Shown here one piece after another: positions 45,808 through 55,306 of a DNA stretch of 64,000 nt. The notes beneath the pieces are model-generated. The model did no database searches and was not told where the DNA came from. It saw only the letters and a program-made list of their open reading frames with translations. Origin of the DNA: Cetobacterium sp. NK01 (GTDB lineage Bacteria > Fusobacteriota > Fusobacteriia > Fusobacteriales > Fusobacteriaceae). The stretch covers positions 620,001 to 684,000 of the forward strand of contig NZ_JANIBO010000001.1 of assembly GCF_024506395.1 (NCBI RefSeq), written 5' to 3'. Both the position numbers and the translations under genes were made by a program. Positions within the stretch are counted from its first letter, which is position 1. Each line of letters starts with the position of its first letter.

Positions 45808-46798
45808 TTCTCCCCCTTTGTAGCTCTGGTACATTGATTACCCCTTCATAAGCTAAACATTTTACTTTATGTCCATTTTCATCAGTTGTTCTAGGGCTTT
45901 GTTTTGAACATTCACTTTGAGCATATGGGCATCTAGGATGAAATCTACACCCTGATGGTAAATCTGTAGGATCAGGCATCAATCCTTTTATTGGTTTTAA
46001 TCTTGTTACTTCTTCATCTAAGCTTGGTATTGAGTCAAACAAACCATGTGTATATGGATGTTTTGGTTTTTCAAATATATCATATAGTGTTCCTGATTCT
46101 ACAATCTCTCCTGCATACATAATAGCCACTTTATCACATACTTGAGCAACAACACCCAAATCATGAGTTATTAATAACATTGATGTTTTTAATTTTTCTT
46201 TTAAATCATTCATTAAATCCAATACTTGAGCTTGAATTGTAACATCTAAAGCTGTTGTTGGTTCATCTGCTATTAAAAGTTTTGGATTACAAGCTAAAGC
46301 TATTGCTATTACAACTCTTTGCTTCATTCCACCTGAAAACTGATGAGGATAATCATTTAGTCTATTCCCAGGTATTCCTACTAATTCCAACATTTCACTA
46401 GCTTTTTCCATTGCATCTTTTGTAGAAAGCTTTTCATGTATTTGAATAACTTCTGCAATTTGATCTCCTACTGTTAATACCGGATTCAAAGATGTCATAG
46501 GATCTTGGAAAATCATACTTATTTGTCTACCTCTAATAGCCCTCATATCTTCTTCTGAAATAGTTAATAAGTTTCTACCTTGAAAATTTATTTCTCCTGA
46601 TAATATTTTCCCTGGTGGATTTGGAACTAGCCTCATTATTCCTAAAGCTGTCGTTGTTTTCCCCGCTCCAGTTTCACCAACTAATCCCAATGTTTCTCCT
46701 TCTCCTAATTCAATTTCTAAATCAGTAACAGCTAAAACCTTCTCTTCATTTGTCTCATAATTTATAGATAAATTTTTTATAGTTAATAATTTTTCCAT
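45797..46798 (-). CDS. oppD: Oligopeptide/dipeptide ABC transporter ATP-binding protein, OppD/DppD type
   Basis: A 333-aa ATPase with Walker A LVGETGAGKTTTALG, signature FSGGMKQRVVIAIAL, Walker B KLLIADEPTTALD, and the C-terminal Cys-rich motif GCRFHPRCPYAQSEC typical of peptide importers. It pairs with OppF to power the OppBC channel. It lies 23 bp after oppC. Confidence 0.96.
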   Translation of the reverse strand: MEKLLTIKNLSINYETNEEKVLAVTDLEIELGEGETLGLVGETGAGKTTTALGIMRLVPNPPGKILSGEINFQGRNLLTISEEDMRAIRGRQISMIFQDPMTSLNPVLTVGDQIAEVIQIHEKLSTKDAMEKASEMLELVGIPGNRLNDYPHQFSGGMKQRVVIAIALACNPKLLIADEPTTALDVTIQAQVLDLMNDLKEKLKTSMLLITHDLGVVAQVCDKVAIMYAGEIVESGTLYDIFEKPKHPYTHGLFDSIPSLDEEVTRLKPIKGLMPDPTDLPSGCRFHPRCPYAQSECSKQSPRTTDENGHKVKCLAYEGVINVPELQRGRNGR

Positions 46799-46821
46799 TT
46801 ACGTCCATCTCCCCACTGTAA

Positions 46822-47712
46822 TTATTGTTTTAATCTTGGATCTAGTGCATCTCTTAATCCATCCCCTAAAAGATTTAAAGATAATATCGTTATCATTATT
46901 GATACTCCTGGAAATGTTGTTACCCACCACGCGTATCTTAAGTATTGTCTTCCTCCTGATAACATTGATCCCCACTCAGGAGCTGGCGGTTGAATTCCTA
47001 ATCCGATAAAACTTAATCCTGCTGTTGATAATATTGCATTTGCAACTCCTAAAGTTCCTTGAACAATAACTGGAGCTAAAGAATTTGGAATAATATGTCT
47101 AAAAATTATTCTTGCGTCACTTGCTCCAATAGCTCTAGCAGCTTCGATAAATTCTTGGTCCCTTATAGATAAAACAGATGCTCTTACTATTCTAGCATAT
47201 CTAGGTACAGAAGATATACTAACAGCTATCATTAAATTTAAAAGATTTGGTCCTAATGCTGACACTATAGCAATTGCTAATAATATACTAGGCACAGCTA
47301 AAAATATATCCATTACTCTCATTATTATATTATCTAATTTACCACCATAATATCCTGCTATAGCTCCTAAAAAACCACCAATTACAATTGCTATCCCAAC
47401 TGCTATCAAACCAACTTTTAAAGAAACTCTAGCTCCATGAACTAATCTAGCAAAAATATCTCTTCCAAATTCATCAGTCCCTAACCAATGTTGTGCTGAA
47501 GGTGGTTTTAACCTCATTCTTAAATTTTGCTTTATTACAACTTGATCATAGTTTGCAATTTGATCTGCAAATATTGCTAGTAAAACTATAATCACTAGAA
47601 TTATTAATCCAAATAAAGCCATTTTATTTCTTTTTAAATTTTTCCATAACTCTGCCCATTGACTTCTTTTTTTCCCCACATTCTCATTCTTTGTCGTAGT
47701 CACTTTATTCAC
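46822..47712 (-). CDS. oppC: Oligopeptide/dipeptide ABC transporter permease, OppC/DppC type
   Basis: A 296-aa permease with a cytoplasmic N-terminus, one TM (about 34-54), the OppC_N segment GTDEFGRDIFARLVHGAR, and about five more TM helices. The EAA loop EAARAIGASDARIIFRHI contacts the ATPases. It lies 4 bp after oppB. Confidence 0.96.
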   Translation of the reverse strand: MNKVTTTKNENVGKKRSQWAELWKNLKRNKMALFGLIILVIIVLLAIFADQIANYDQVVIKQNLRMRLKPPSAQHWLGTDEFGRDIFARLVHGARVSLKVGLIAVGIAIVIGGFLGAIAGYYGGKLDNIIMRVMDIFLAVPSILLAIAIVSALGPNLLNLMIAVSISSVPRYARIVRASVLSIRDQEFIEAARAIGASDARIIFRHIIPNSLAPVIVQGTLGVANAILSTAGLSFIGLGIQPPAPEWGSMLSGGRQYLRYAWWVTTFPGVSIMITILSLNLLGDGLRDALDPRLKQ

Positions 47713-47716
47713 CCCT

Positions 47717-48643
47717 CTATTTGTATTGCGATTTTATTCTTGGGTCTACATAAGCGTATAGTATATCTACAGCTAGATTTACAACACTAAATGTCACTGC
47801 CAAGAAAATTACAGATGCTAAAACTGTTGGTGTATCCTTTTGTCTTATGGCATCAACCATCATTCTTCCTACACCTGGCCATGAATAAACTGATTCTGTT
47901 AATACAGCCCCACCTAAAAGTCCTCCAAACTGTAGTCCAACTACTGTTATTACGGGAATTAATGCATTTTTTAATGCATGTTTATTTATAACAACTTTTT
48001 CTGCTACACCTTTAGCTCTGGCTGTTCTTATATAATCTTGTCTTATAACTTCTAACATTGAAGAACGAGTCATACGAGTAATTATGGCTGCTGATCCTAC
48101 TCCCAAAGTAAGAGATGGTAAAATCAAACTTTTAAATCCATCAAATCCTCCAGAAGGTAACCATCTTAAATTAACTGAAAATGTTAAAATAAGCATTAAT
48201 CCTAGCCAAAAAACTGGCATGGACACACCTAATAAAGCTCCTATCATACTTACACTATCAATTAATGTGTACTGTTTTGTTGCAGAGATTATTCCCAATG
48301 GAATTCCAATGCAAACAGCTATAATTATTCCTAAGACTGCTAGTATTAATGTATTTGGAAATCTTGAAAATATCTCTCCAAACACTTCTCTTCCTGTTGT
48401 ATAAGATTGTCCAAAATTTCCTACTACTGCATTTTTAACAAATCTTAAGTATTGAACTATAAATGGATCATTTAATCCCATCTCCATTCTTAGTTGTGCT
48501 ACAGCTTCTTTTGGTGCACTTTCCCCTAATATAAGCTGTGCTGGATCTCCTGGTGTAAATGACATTATTGTAAATACTAAAAACGAAACACCTAACAGTA
48601 CAGGTATTAACAATAATATTCTCTTAATTATATATTTGTACAT
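47717..48643 (-). CDS. oppB: Oligopeptide/dipeptide ABC transporter permease, OppB/DppB type
   Basis: A 308-aa permease with six predicted TM helices. The N-terminal YIIKRILLLIPVLLGVSFLV and the EAA motif RTARAKGVAEKVVINKHALK are characteristic. It follows oppA after a 68-bp gap that holds a hairpin without a T-tract, and it precedes oppC. Confidence 0.96.
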   Translation of the reverse strand: MYKYIIKRILLLIPVLLGVSFLVFTIMSFTPGDPAQLILGESAPKEAVAQLRMEMGLNDPFIVQYLRFVKNAVVGNFGQSYTTGREVFGEIFSRFPNTLILAVLGIIIAVCIGIPLGIISATKQYTLIDSVSMIGALLGVSMPVFWLGLMLILTFSVNLRWLPSGGFDGFKSLILPSLTLGVGSAAIITRMTRSSMLEVIRQDYIRTARAKGVAEKVVINKHALKNALIPVITVVGLQFGGLLGGAVLTESVYSWPGVGRMMVDAIRQKDTPTVLASVIFLAVTFSVVNLAVDILYAYVDPRIKSQYK

Positions 48644-48671
48644 TGTGTGGCCCCCTTTATTTGCTTTATAC

Positions 48672-48703
48672 TAGAAAGGAAACCTAAATTGGTTTCCTTT
48701 CTA
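48672..48703 (-). other. Intercistronic stem-loop between oppA and oppB
   Basis: A 13-bp perfect stem (48672-48684 with 48691-48703) and 6-base loop lie 9 bp after the oppA stop. The minus-strand sequence after the stem is CTAGTATAAAGC-like, with no T-tract, so it does not look like an intrinsic terminator. It probably protects the oppA mRNA end or reduces read-through. Confidence 0.75.
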
Positions 48704-48711
48704 AAATATTC

Positions 48712-50214
48712 TTATTTTGTCTTATAAGTTCCATAAACTTTATGATGTCCTGCTGGATGCATTTTAAATCCTTCTACAGCTTTTTGCTCTCCAATATTTT
48801 GCGTTGGATAAACAAGTGTTAATACAGGCACTTCTTCTTGTACAATATCTTGAATTTCATAGTAATAAGTTTTTCTCTCTTCAGGATTTACACTACTTCT
48901 TCCTTTTACTAATAACTCATCTACTTTTGGATTTGAATAGAATGATCTATTTCCAGCTCCACCTTTATTTGCTGAGTTAAATAATGGATCTAATCCATAG
49001 TCTGCATCACCTGTTACAGATACCCATCCAAGAATATACAGATCATGATCTCCTCTTGCTGTTCCATCTAAAAATGCTCCCCACTCTAAAGTTTCAATTG
49101 TCACGTCTATTCCTACTTGCTTAAGTTGATCTTGAGCTATTACAGCTATATCTCTTCTTATAGGATTATCATTTATCCATAATTTTAATTTCAATCCTTT
49201 TTCATAACCAGCTTCTTTTAATAACTCCTTTGCTTTTTCTGGATTGTATTCATATGCTTTTGCATTTGGATTATACCCAAATACTTTTGGTCCAATTGAT
49301 GAGTTTGCAGTTTGTGCTGATCCTTGATAAACTGCATCTGCTATATCTTGAGTATTTAAGGCATATGCTATAGCTTGTCTAACTTTTTTATCTTTTAGAG
49401 AATCCTTTTCCATATTAAATCCTAAATATGTTGTTGATAGTGAAGGTTCTTCTATCAACTCTAATCTATCATTATCTCTCACCATATTCTTATCCACTGG
49501 ATCTATATCATAAGCTATATCAACTTCTCCAGTTTCTAATCCGATAGTTCTATTTGTTCCTTCTACAATACTTCTAAATATCACTTTTTCTGTAGGCGCT
49601 TTTCCTAAATAATAATCTGGATTCACCTCTAATGTTATTCTATCTCCCGCTTGCCAGCTAACAAATTTATACGGACCTGTTCCTACTGGATGCTGTCCAT
49701 ACGCTCCCCCTGCTTTTTCAACAGCTTCTTTATTTAAAATCCCCGCAGCATTGTGTGACAAATGGCTTAATAAAGGTCCAAATGGTGTCGATGTTCTTAC
49801 TCTTACCGTATGATCATCAACCACTTCTACAGAATCAACAGCTTTTATTATGTGTGAAACTTGTGGTGAAGCTTTCATTCTATCTAAGGAAAACTTAACA
49901 TCATCTGCAGTTAGTTCTTTTCCGTTATGAAATTTCACTCCTTTTCTTAATTTAAACTCTGTTGTTTTATCATCAACTTGAGTCCAACTTTCCGCTAATC
50001 CAGGTACTATATTCATATTTGTATCCTGCTTTACTAATGTATCATAAATTTGTCCTGAAACCTTTGCTGATGGTGCATCGTTTGTTGCGTGTATATCCAA
50101 TGTTTTTGCATCTGCACCATTAGCTATAACTAGGGTATTCTTATCAGCTTTTGCCTCAAAGTTAAAACCTAAAAAAACTGCTAAAGTACTTAATAAAAGT
50201 ATTTTTCTCTTCAT
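48712..50214 (-). CDS. oppA: Periplasmic peptide-binding protein of an ABC importer (OppA/DppA/GsiB type)
   Basis: A 500-aa solute-binding protein of family 5. The signal peptide (about 1-23, ending EAKA) has no lipobox Cys, so the mature protein is soluble in the periplasm, as expected with an outer membrane. Family features include LRKGVKFHNGKELTADDVKF and HPVGTGPYKFVSWQ. The substrate may be di- or oligopeptides or glutathione-like peptides; the sequence does not decide. First gene of oppABCDF with a good promoter upstream. Confidence 0.93.
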   Translation of the reverse strand: MKRKILLLSTLAVFLGFNFEAKADKNTLVIANGADAKTLDIHATNDAPSAKVSGQIYDTLVKQDTNMNIVPGLAESWTQVDDKTTEFKLRKGVKFHNGKELTADDVKFSLDRMKASPQVSHIIKAVDSVEVVDDHTVRVRTSTPFGPLLSHLSHNAAGILNKEAVEKAGGAYGQHPVGTGPYKFVSWQAGDRITLEVNPDYYLGKAPTEKVIFRSIVEGTNRTIGLETGEVDIAYDIDPVDKNMVRDNDRLELIEEPSLSTTYLGFNMEKDSLKDKKVRQAIAYALNTQDIADAVYQGSAQTANSSIGPKVFGYNPNAKAYEYNPEKAKELLKEAGYEKGLKLKLWINDNPIRRDIAVIAQDQLKQVGIDVTIETLEWGAFLDGTARGDHDLYILGWVSVTGDADYGLDPLFNSANKGGAGNRSFYSNPKVDELLVKGRSSVNPEERKTYYYEIQDIVQEEVPVLTLVYPTQNIGEQKAVEGFKMHPAGHHKVYGTYKTK

Positions 50215-50267
50215 TATTTTCCCCCTGCATCATATTTTTTATTTCAATAATTTAATATTGTTAATAA

Positions 50268-50296
50268 AATATAACCTTTTATATCGTACAAATCAA
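50268..50296 (-). promoter_or_regulatory. Promoter of the opp operon
   Basis: Minus-strand TTGATT (50296-50291), a 17-bp spacer and TATATT (50273-50268), leaving an untranslated leader of about 45 nt before oppA. Confidence 0.68.
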
Positions 50297-50390
50297 ATTT
50301 ATTTAATAAATCTTAACTATTCAATAAATAAATTTTTTTAATATTACCAAAAAAAGAAAAAATATTTTTATTTTGTTCTTTTTTTCAGTA

Positions 50391-50419
50391 TTGATTTATT
50401 GTATTACACCTGTTATAAT
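50391..50419 (+). promoter_or_regulatory. Promoter of the DUF2147 gene
   Basis: TTGATT (50391-50396), a 17-bp spacer and TATAAT (50414-50419), with GGAGGA just before the ATG at 50448. Confidence 0.8.
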
Positions 50420-50447
50420 ATAAAAATAAATATTTTGGAGGAACAAT

Positions 50448-50909
50448 ATGAAAAAAATAATTTTACTATTTATGTTAATTTTAACTGCCTTAACTTTCTC
50501 AAAAGAAGATGATATTCAAGGAAAATGGATAACAGAAAAGGCAAAAAATGGAAACCAAATAATTGTTGAGTTTTATAAAATCAATAATAAATATTTTGGA
50601 AAAATAAATCAATTAACTATCCCTACATATGAAAAGGGTCATAAGTTAGAAGGAAAAAATAAGATGGATTTAGCTAACCCTGATGAAAAACTAAAAACAA
50701 GACCTCTTGTTGGTATAAATTTTGTTAGTGATTTCACATACAATACTGAAAAAGATAGGTTTGAAAATGGATTTATTTATAATCCAGAAAATGGAAAAAC
50801 TTACTACTGTTCTATCTCTTTTAAAAATCCAAATACTATTGTTGTAAAAGGAAGTTTAGATAGATCTGGATTTATAGGTTCTAAACAAATTTGGAAAAAA
50901 ATTAAATAG
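50448..50909 (+). CDS. Exported DUF2147 family protein
   Basis: A 153-aa exported protein with a signal peptide (about 1-18, ending ALTFS). The DUF2147 core follows: IQGKWITEKAKNGNQIIVEF, a central DLANPDEKLKTRPLVG and the final RSGFIGSKQIWKKI. The lipocalin-like fold is known only as a domain of unknown function. It is a single gene with its own promoter and terminator, divergent from the opp operon. Confidence 0.9.
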   Translation: MKKIILLFMLILTALTFSKEDDIQGKWITEKAKNGNQIIVEFYKINNKYFGKINQLTIPTYEKGHKLEGKNKMDLANPDEKLKTRPLVGINFVSDFTYNTEKDRFENGFIYNPENGKTYYCSISFKNPNTIVVKGSLDRSGFIGSKQIWKKIK

Positions 50910-50918
50910 CTATAATAA

Positions 50919-50944
50919 AAACCTCCTAAAATATTAGGAGGTTT
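50919..50944. terminator. Bidirectional terminator between the DUF2147 gene and adhE
   Basis: An 11-bp stem (50919-50929 with 50934-50944) around AATA, with short T-tracts on both sides. The stem contains the anti-SD-like pair CCTCC/GGAGG. Confidence 0.85.
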
Positions 50945-50981
50945 CATTTTATACGACTAAATTTAATTAAGGTGGCTAATT

Positions 50982-53606
50982 TTATTTTGCTTTCTTTTCA
51001 GTTTTTTCTTCGTTTTTCTTTTGCATAGCTAAATATTTCTCTGGCCCATAGTAAGCTCTTAAGTACATTTCTCTTAAATCACTCATTAATGGATATCTTG
51101 GATTTGCTCCTGTACATTGATCATCAAAAGCATCCTCAACCATTTGATCTAACTTAGATAAAAACTCTTGTTCTGAAATTCCGTACTCAGCTATTGTTGA
51201 TTTTATTCCAATTTCAGCTTTTAATTCAGCAATCTTTTTTCTTAAAATTTTAGCTTTCTCTTCTGGTGTTTCATTTCCTTTTGTAAATCCTAAGTAGTCA
51301 GCTAACTTTGCGTAACACTCTTTTGCATGTGGATATTTATATTGTGCAAATCCTGCCATTTTAAATGGTCTATCTGTTGCGTTAAATCTAATTACTTCAT
51401 CTAGTAATAAGGCATTTGCTACTCCATGAGGTAAATGGAATGCTGCTCCTAATTTATGAGCCATTGAGTGACATATTCCTAAGAATGCATTTGAGAATGC
51501 CATTCCAGCCATACATGATGCATTTGCCATTTTTTCTTTAGCTTTTACTGCTAATGCTCCTCCTTTTACTGATTCAGGAAGATATTTAAATGTTAATCTT
51601 GTTGCTTCTAATGCTAATGGATTTGTAAATTCTGAAGCCATTATTGATACATATGCTTCTATAGCATGAGTTACTACGTCTATTCCTGATGCTGCTGTTA
51701 ATCCAGCTGGCATTGATAACATTAATTGAGGATCTACTACAGCTACATTTGGTGTAATTTCATAGTCAGCTAAAGGATATTTTACTCCTGTAGTATCATC
51801 TGTTATAACTGCAAATGGAGTTACTTCTGATCCTGTTCCTGCTGAAGTTGCAACTGCCCAGAATTCAGCTTTTTCTCCCATTTTAGGGAATTTAACTATT
51901 CTTTTTCTGATATCCATAAATGTCATTGCTAAATCCTTAAAGTTTACTTTTGGATGCTCATACATAACCCACATAATTTTAGCAGCGTCCATTGCTGAAC
52001 CTCCACCTAAAGCTATGATTACATCTGGATTATAACTTCTCATTAATTCTGCACCCTTTTCAACAACACTTAAAGTTGGATCAGCTTGAACATCTGAGAA
52101 CACTCTAAAATCTACTCCAATACTTTCTAAAACTGTAGTAATATGATCTGTATATCCTAAAGAAGCTAATTGTTGGTCTGTTACTATAACAGCTTTCTTC
52201 TTTCCTTTTAATTCTTCTAAAGCCACTGGAAGAGATCCGAATTTGAAGTATACTCTTTCAGGAATTCTAAACCATAGCATATTTTCTCTCCTTTTAGCAA
52301 CTGTCTTTATGTTTATTAAATGTTTAACTCCAACATTTTCAGAAACAGCGTTTCCTCCCCACGATCCACATCCTAATGTTAACGATGGTGCTAATTTGAA
52401 GTTAAATACATCTCCTATCGCTCCTTGAGCTGCTGGCATATTTATTAGAGTTCTACCAGTTTTCATTGTTTTTCCGAATAAATCAATTTTATCTTTTGCA
52501 ACTAACTCATCTGCATATAAAACTGATGTATGTCCCATTCCACCAAGCTCTATTAATCTATCAGCTTTCTTTAAAGCATCCTCAAAGTTTTTAGCTTTAT
52601 ACATTGCTAAAACTGGTGATAACTTTTCGTGTGAGAATGGTTCTTCTAACTCAACTGATTCAACTTCTCCTATAATAACTTTTGTATTTTCTGGAACATT
52701 TACTCCTGCCATCTGAGCTATTTTATAAGCTGATTGTCCTACGATATCTCCATTTAAATGTCCATCTATAACTATTGTTTTTCTTACTTTATCTACTTCT
52801 TCACCTTTTAAAATATAAGCATTTCTTGCTAAAAATTCTTCTTTTACTTTATCATAAATTGAAGTTGGAATTATTACAGCTTGCTCAGAAGCACATATAA
52901 CTCCATTATCAAAAGTTTTTGATAATAAGATTGAGTTTACTGCCATTTTTATATGTGCAGTTTCATCTATTATTACTGGTGTATTTCCTGCTCCAACTCC
53001 AATTGCTGGTGTTCCAGATGAATAAGCAGCTTTAACCATTCCTGGTCCTCCAGTTGCTAATATTAAATCTGCCATTTTCATTAGATCATTAGATGCTTGA
53101 ACTGATGGTTCTGCAATCCAACCTATTATATCTTTTGGAGCTCCTGCTTTTACTGCTGCCTCTAAAACTATTTTAGCTGCTTCAATTGTTGCATTTTTTG
53201 CTCTTGGATGTGGAGAAAATATAATTCCATTTCTTGTTTTTAAAGCCAATAGTGCTTTAAATATTGCTGTTGATGTTGGATTAGTTGTTGGTACAATACC
53301 TGCAATAACTCCAATTGGTTCAGCTATTTTTTCAACTCCATAAGCTGCGTCAACTTCTATAGTCCCACAAGTTTTTGTATCCTTGTATGAATTATATATA
53401 TATTCTGAAGCAAAGTGATTTTTTATAACTTTATCTTCAACAATTCCCATTCCAGTTTCTTCAACTGCCATTTTAGCTAATTTTATTCTAGCATTATTAG
53501 CTGCTAATGAAGCTTCTCTAAAAATTTCATCCACTTGTTCTTGAGTAAATTTTGAATACTCTTTTTGTGCTAATCTTACTTTTTCTATTGTATTTATTAA
53601 TGTCAT
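50982..53606 (-). CDS. adhE: Bifunctional acetaldehyde-CoA / alcohol dehydrogenase
   Basis: A roughly 874-aa fermentative enzyme that reduces acetyl-CoA to ethanol and forms spirosomes. The N-terminal aldehyde dehydrogenase half holds the catalytic Cys in NGVICASEQAVI. The C-terminal iron-dependent alcohol dehydrogenase half holds GGGSAMDAAKIMW and the metal-site segment HSMAHKLGAAFHLPHG. The frame opens at GTG 53615, but that base is part of the AGGAG site; ATG at 53606 has 8-base spacing and starts MTLINTIEKV. Regulation by redox state is likely, and three TTTTTAAC repeats lie upstream. Confidence 0.96.
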   Translation of the reverse strand: MTLINTIEKVRLAQKEYSKFTQEQVDEIFREASLAANNARIKLAKMAVEETGMGIVEDKVIKNHFASEYIYNSYKDTKTCGTIEVDAAYGVEKIAEPIGVIAGIVPTTNPTSTAIFKALLALKTRNGIIFSPHPRAKNATIEAAKIVLEAAVKAGAPKDIIGWIAEPSVQASNDLMKMADLILATGGPGMVKAAYSSGTPAIGVGAGNTPVIIDETAHIKMAVNSILLSKTFDNGVICASEQAVIIPTSIYDKVKEEFLARNAYILKGEEVDKVRKTIVIDGHLNGDIVGQSAYKIAQMAGVNVPENTKVIIGEVESVELEEPFSHEKLSPVLAMYKAKNFEDALKKADRLIELGGMGHTSVLYADELVAKDKIDLFGKTMKTGRTLINMPAAQGAIGDVFNFKLAPSLTLGCGSWGGNAVSENVGVKHLINIKTVAKRRENMLWFRIPERVYFKFGSLPVALEELKGKKKAVIVTDQQLASLGYTDHITTVLESIGVDFRVFSDVQADPTLSVVEKGAELMRSYNPDVIIALGGGSAMDAAKIMWVMYEHPKVNFKDLAMTFMDIRKRIVKFPKMGEKAEFWAVATSAGTGSEVTPFAVITDDTTGVKYPLADYEITPNVAVVDPQLMLSMPAGLTAASGIDVVTHAIEAYVSIMASEFTNPLALEATRLTFKYLPESVKGGALAVKAKEKMANASCMAGMAFSNAFLGICHSMAHKLGAAFHLPHGVANALLLDEVIRFNATDRPFKMAGFAQYKYPHAKECYAKLADYLGFTKGNETPEEKAKILRKKIAELKAEIGIKSTIAEYGISEQEFLSKLDQMVEDAFDDQCTGANPRYPLMSDLREMYLRAYYGPEKYLAMQKKNEEKTEKKAK

Positions 53607-53764
53607 AAACATCACTCCTATGTGAATTTTTATTTTATAATGCTAGTATACTTGTGTTTTAGTGTTTTTAAAAGTTTTTTTTCGCCTATTTTTAAAATTT
53701 TTAACCATCACTTTTTAACCATTTTTAACTTTTAGACCCATTATTCAAATTTATATCACCTTTA

Positions 53765-53794
53765 TTAGACTTTTTTCCATTATTGAGGTATAGT
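53765..53794 (+). promoter_or_regulatory. Promoter of the UvrD-like helicase gene
   Basis: TTAGAC (53765-53770), an 18-bp spacer and TATAGT (53789-53794), about 40 bp before the ATG at 53834. Confidence 0.55.
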
Positions 53795-53833
53795 CTATTA
53801 AGCTTTATTTTATTGAGAAGGAGAGATAATTTT

Positions 53834-55306
53834 ATGATAAAAAACTATTTAGATAACATATCTTTTAAAAATTTAAATTTATCGGAAGATTTCAAAAAAT
53901 TTCTAATTAATAATTTGAATTTTGATCAATTAATGGCCGTAATAAATTTAAATGGATATTTTTTAGTTCTTGCAGGAGCTGGTTCTGGTAAAACAAGAGT
54001 TATAATTTATAGAGCTCTTCTATTGCTTGAATTGCAAACTCCATCTAATAATATTCTAATTTTAACTTTTACTAGAAAAGCTATTATCGAAATTAATGAT
54101 AGAATTTTAACATTTTTACCAACCTCTAATATACATATAGAAACTTTTCATTCTTTAGCATATAAATTTTTAAAAAAATATAGTCAAAATAAATTTTTTA
54201 AACTATTAACTATTGATGAAATTATTACTTTAAGCAAAAAATCGATCTACTATAAAGATATTAAAAAATTATTTTGTCATGATTTTATAGTAAACTTTCT
54301 CTCTGTTTCAAAAGAAATATTTTTTAAAAGTTATACATTTAAAAAACTAGAAAAAAAACAACAATTAATTATTAAAATGTTTTTTCAAGATTTAGATAAT
54401 TTAAAAAAAATAGAAAATTTTTATACTTTTGACGATTTGCTTATTAATTTCTATAATTTATTAAAATTAGATTTATTGCCTTTAACATTTCAATATATTA
54501 TGGTTGATGAATATCAAGATACTGATAAAATTCAAGTGGATATTTTAAAATTACTTTCTAAAACAGGAAACTTAATGGTTGTTGGTGATGATTATCAAAG
54601 TATATACAGTTTTAAAGGAACCTTAATAGATAATATATTAAATTTTTACAATGATTTTTCTTCTGCTAAAACTATAACTTTAAAAAAAAATTATAGAAGT
54701 ACACATGAAATAGTGACTTTATCTAATGAATTTTCTAAAAATTTAAAGCAATGCTTCCATAAAAAACTAATATCTGAAAATATATCCTTAAAAAAACCTA
54801 CTTTAACTATTTTTAAAAATAGCTTAGATGAAATTAATTTTATTTACAATCAAATTAAAAATATTTTGAAAAAAGATAATAATATTACAATTGGAATTCT
54901 TTTTAGAAATTATATTTATATGGAAGATTTTATTAAATTTTTCAAATCTTTAAACTTAGAGTTTTATATATCACCAAATCCTTTTTTAGAAAATATTTTT
55001 AAAAATATAAATTTTTCATCTAATTCTAATGATAAAATAAGTTTTTTAACTATTCATAGCTCAAAAGGCCTTGAATGGGATTATGTTTTCATTCCACTTC
55101 TTCTTGATGGAATCATTCCAACATCTATAGGTAACTTTAATTATGAAGAAGAAAAAAGACTTTTCTATGTAGCTTTAACTCGTGCTAAAAAAGAGATATT
55201 TTTATCCTATCCTCTTTCTTATTATAATGATTTTGGATTCTTTAATGTACCCTCTCCATTTATAGAAACAATTTCTTCAAATTTTATTAATATTAAAAGA
55301 GGATAG
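53834..55306 (+). CDS. Compact UvrD/Rep-like SF1 DNA helicase
   Basis: A 490-aa helicase, shorter than UvrD/PcrA (about 700). Motifs in order: Q-motif NFDQLMAV, Walker A AGAGSGKTR (48-54), LTFTRKA (Ia), TFHSLAYKF (Ib), VDEYQDTD (II), GDDYQSIYSFKG (III), KKNYRSTHEI (IV), TIHSSKGLEWDYVF (V) and RLFYVALTRAKKE (VI). The region between IV and V is only about 130 residues, too short for a normal 2B subdomain, and nothing follows motif VI except about 35 residues. The frame extends to a TTG at 53783, which overlaps the promoter; ATG 53834 has GGAG. Very AT-rich and Lys/Asn-rich. Confidence 0.88.
   Translation: MIKNYLDNISFKNLNLSEDFKKFLINNLNFDQLMAVINLNGYFLVLAGAGSGKTRVIIYRALLLLELQTPSNNILILTFTRKAIIEINDRILTFLPTSNIHIETFHSLAYKFLKKYSQNKFFKLLTIDEIITLSKKSIYYKDIKKLFCHDFIVNFLSVSKEIFFKSYTFKKLEKKQQLIIKMFFQDLDNLKKIENFYTFDDLLINFYNLLKLDLLPLTFQYIMVDEYQDTDKIQVDILKLLSKTGNLMVVGDDYQSIYSFKGTLIDNILNFYNDFSSAKTITLKKNYRSTHEIVTLSNEFSKNLKQCFHKKLISENISLKKPTLTIFKNSLDEINFIYNQIKNILKKDNNITIGILFRNYIYMEDFIKFFKSLNLEFYISPNPFLENIFKNINFSSNSNDKISFLTIHSSKGLEWDYVFIPLLLDGIIPTSIGNFNYEEEKRLFYVALTRAKKEIFLSYPLSYYNDFGFFNVPSPFIETISSNFINIKRG

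Noticed and set aside
45808-45834. Longer oppF start at 45834
   Set aside because: The added residues precede a strong GGGGGAG site placed just before ATG 45807, which matches normal OppF starts.
48672-48703. Intrinsic terminator after oppA
   Set aside because: The stem is strong, but no T-tract follows on the transcribed strand, and oppBCDF has no separate promoter.
53698-53729. Classical Rex operator upstream of adhE
   Set aside because: No TTGTGAA/TTGTTAA half-sites in the inverted arrangement; only direct TTTTTAAC repeats are seen.
53783-53833. N-terminal extension of the helicase from a TTG at 53783
   Set aside because: It overlaps the likely promoter -10, lacks a ribosome-binding site and adds no conserved residues; ATG 53834 is well placed.
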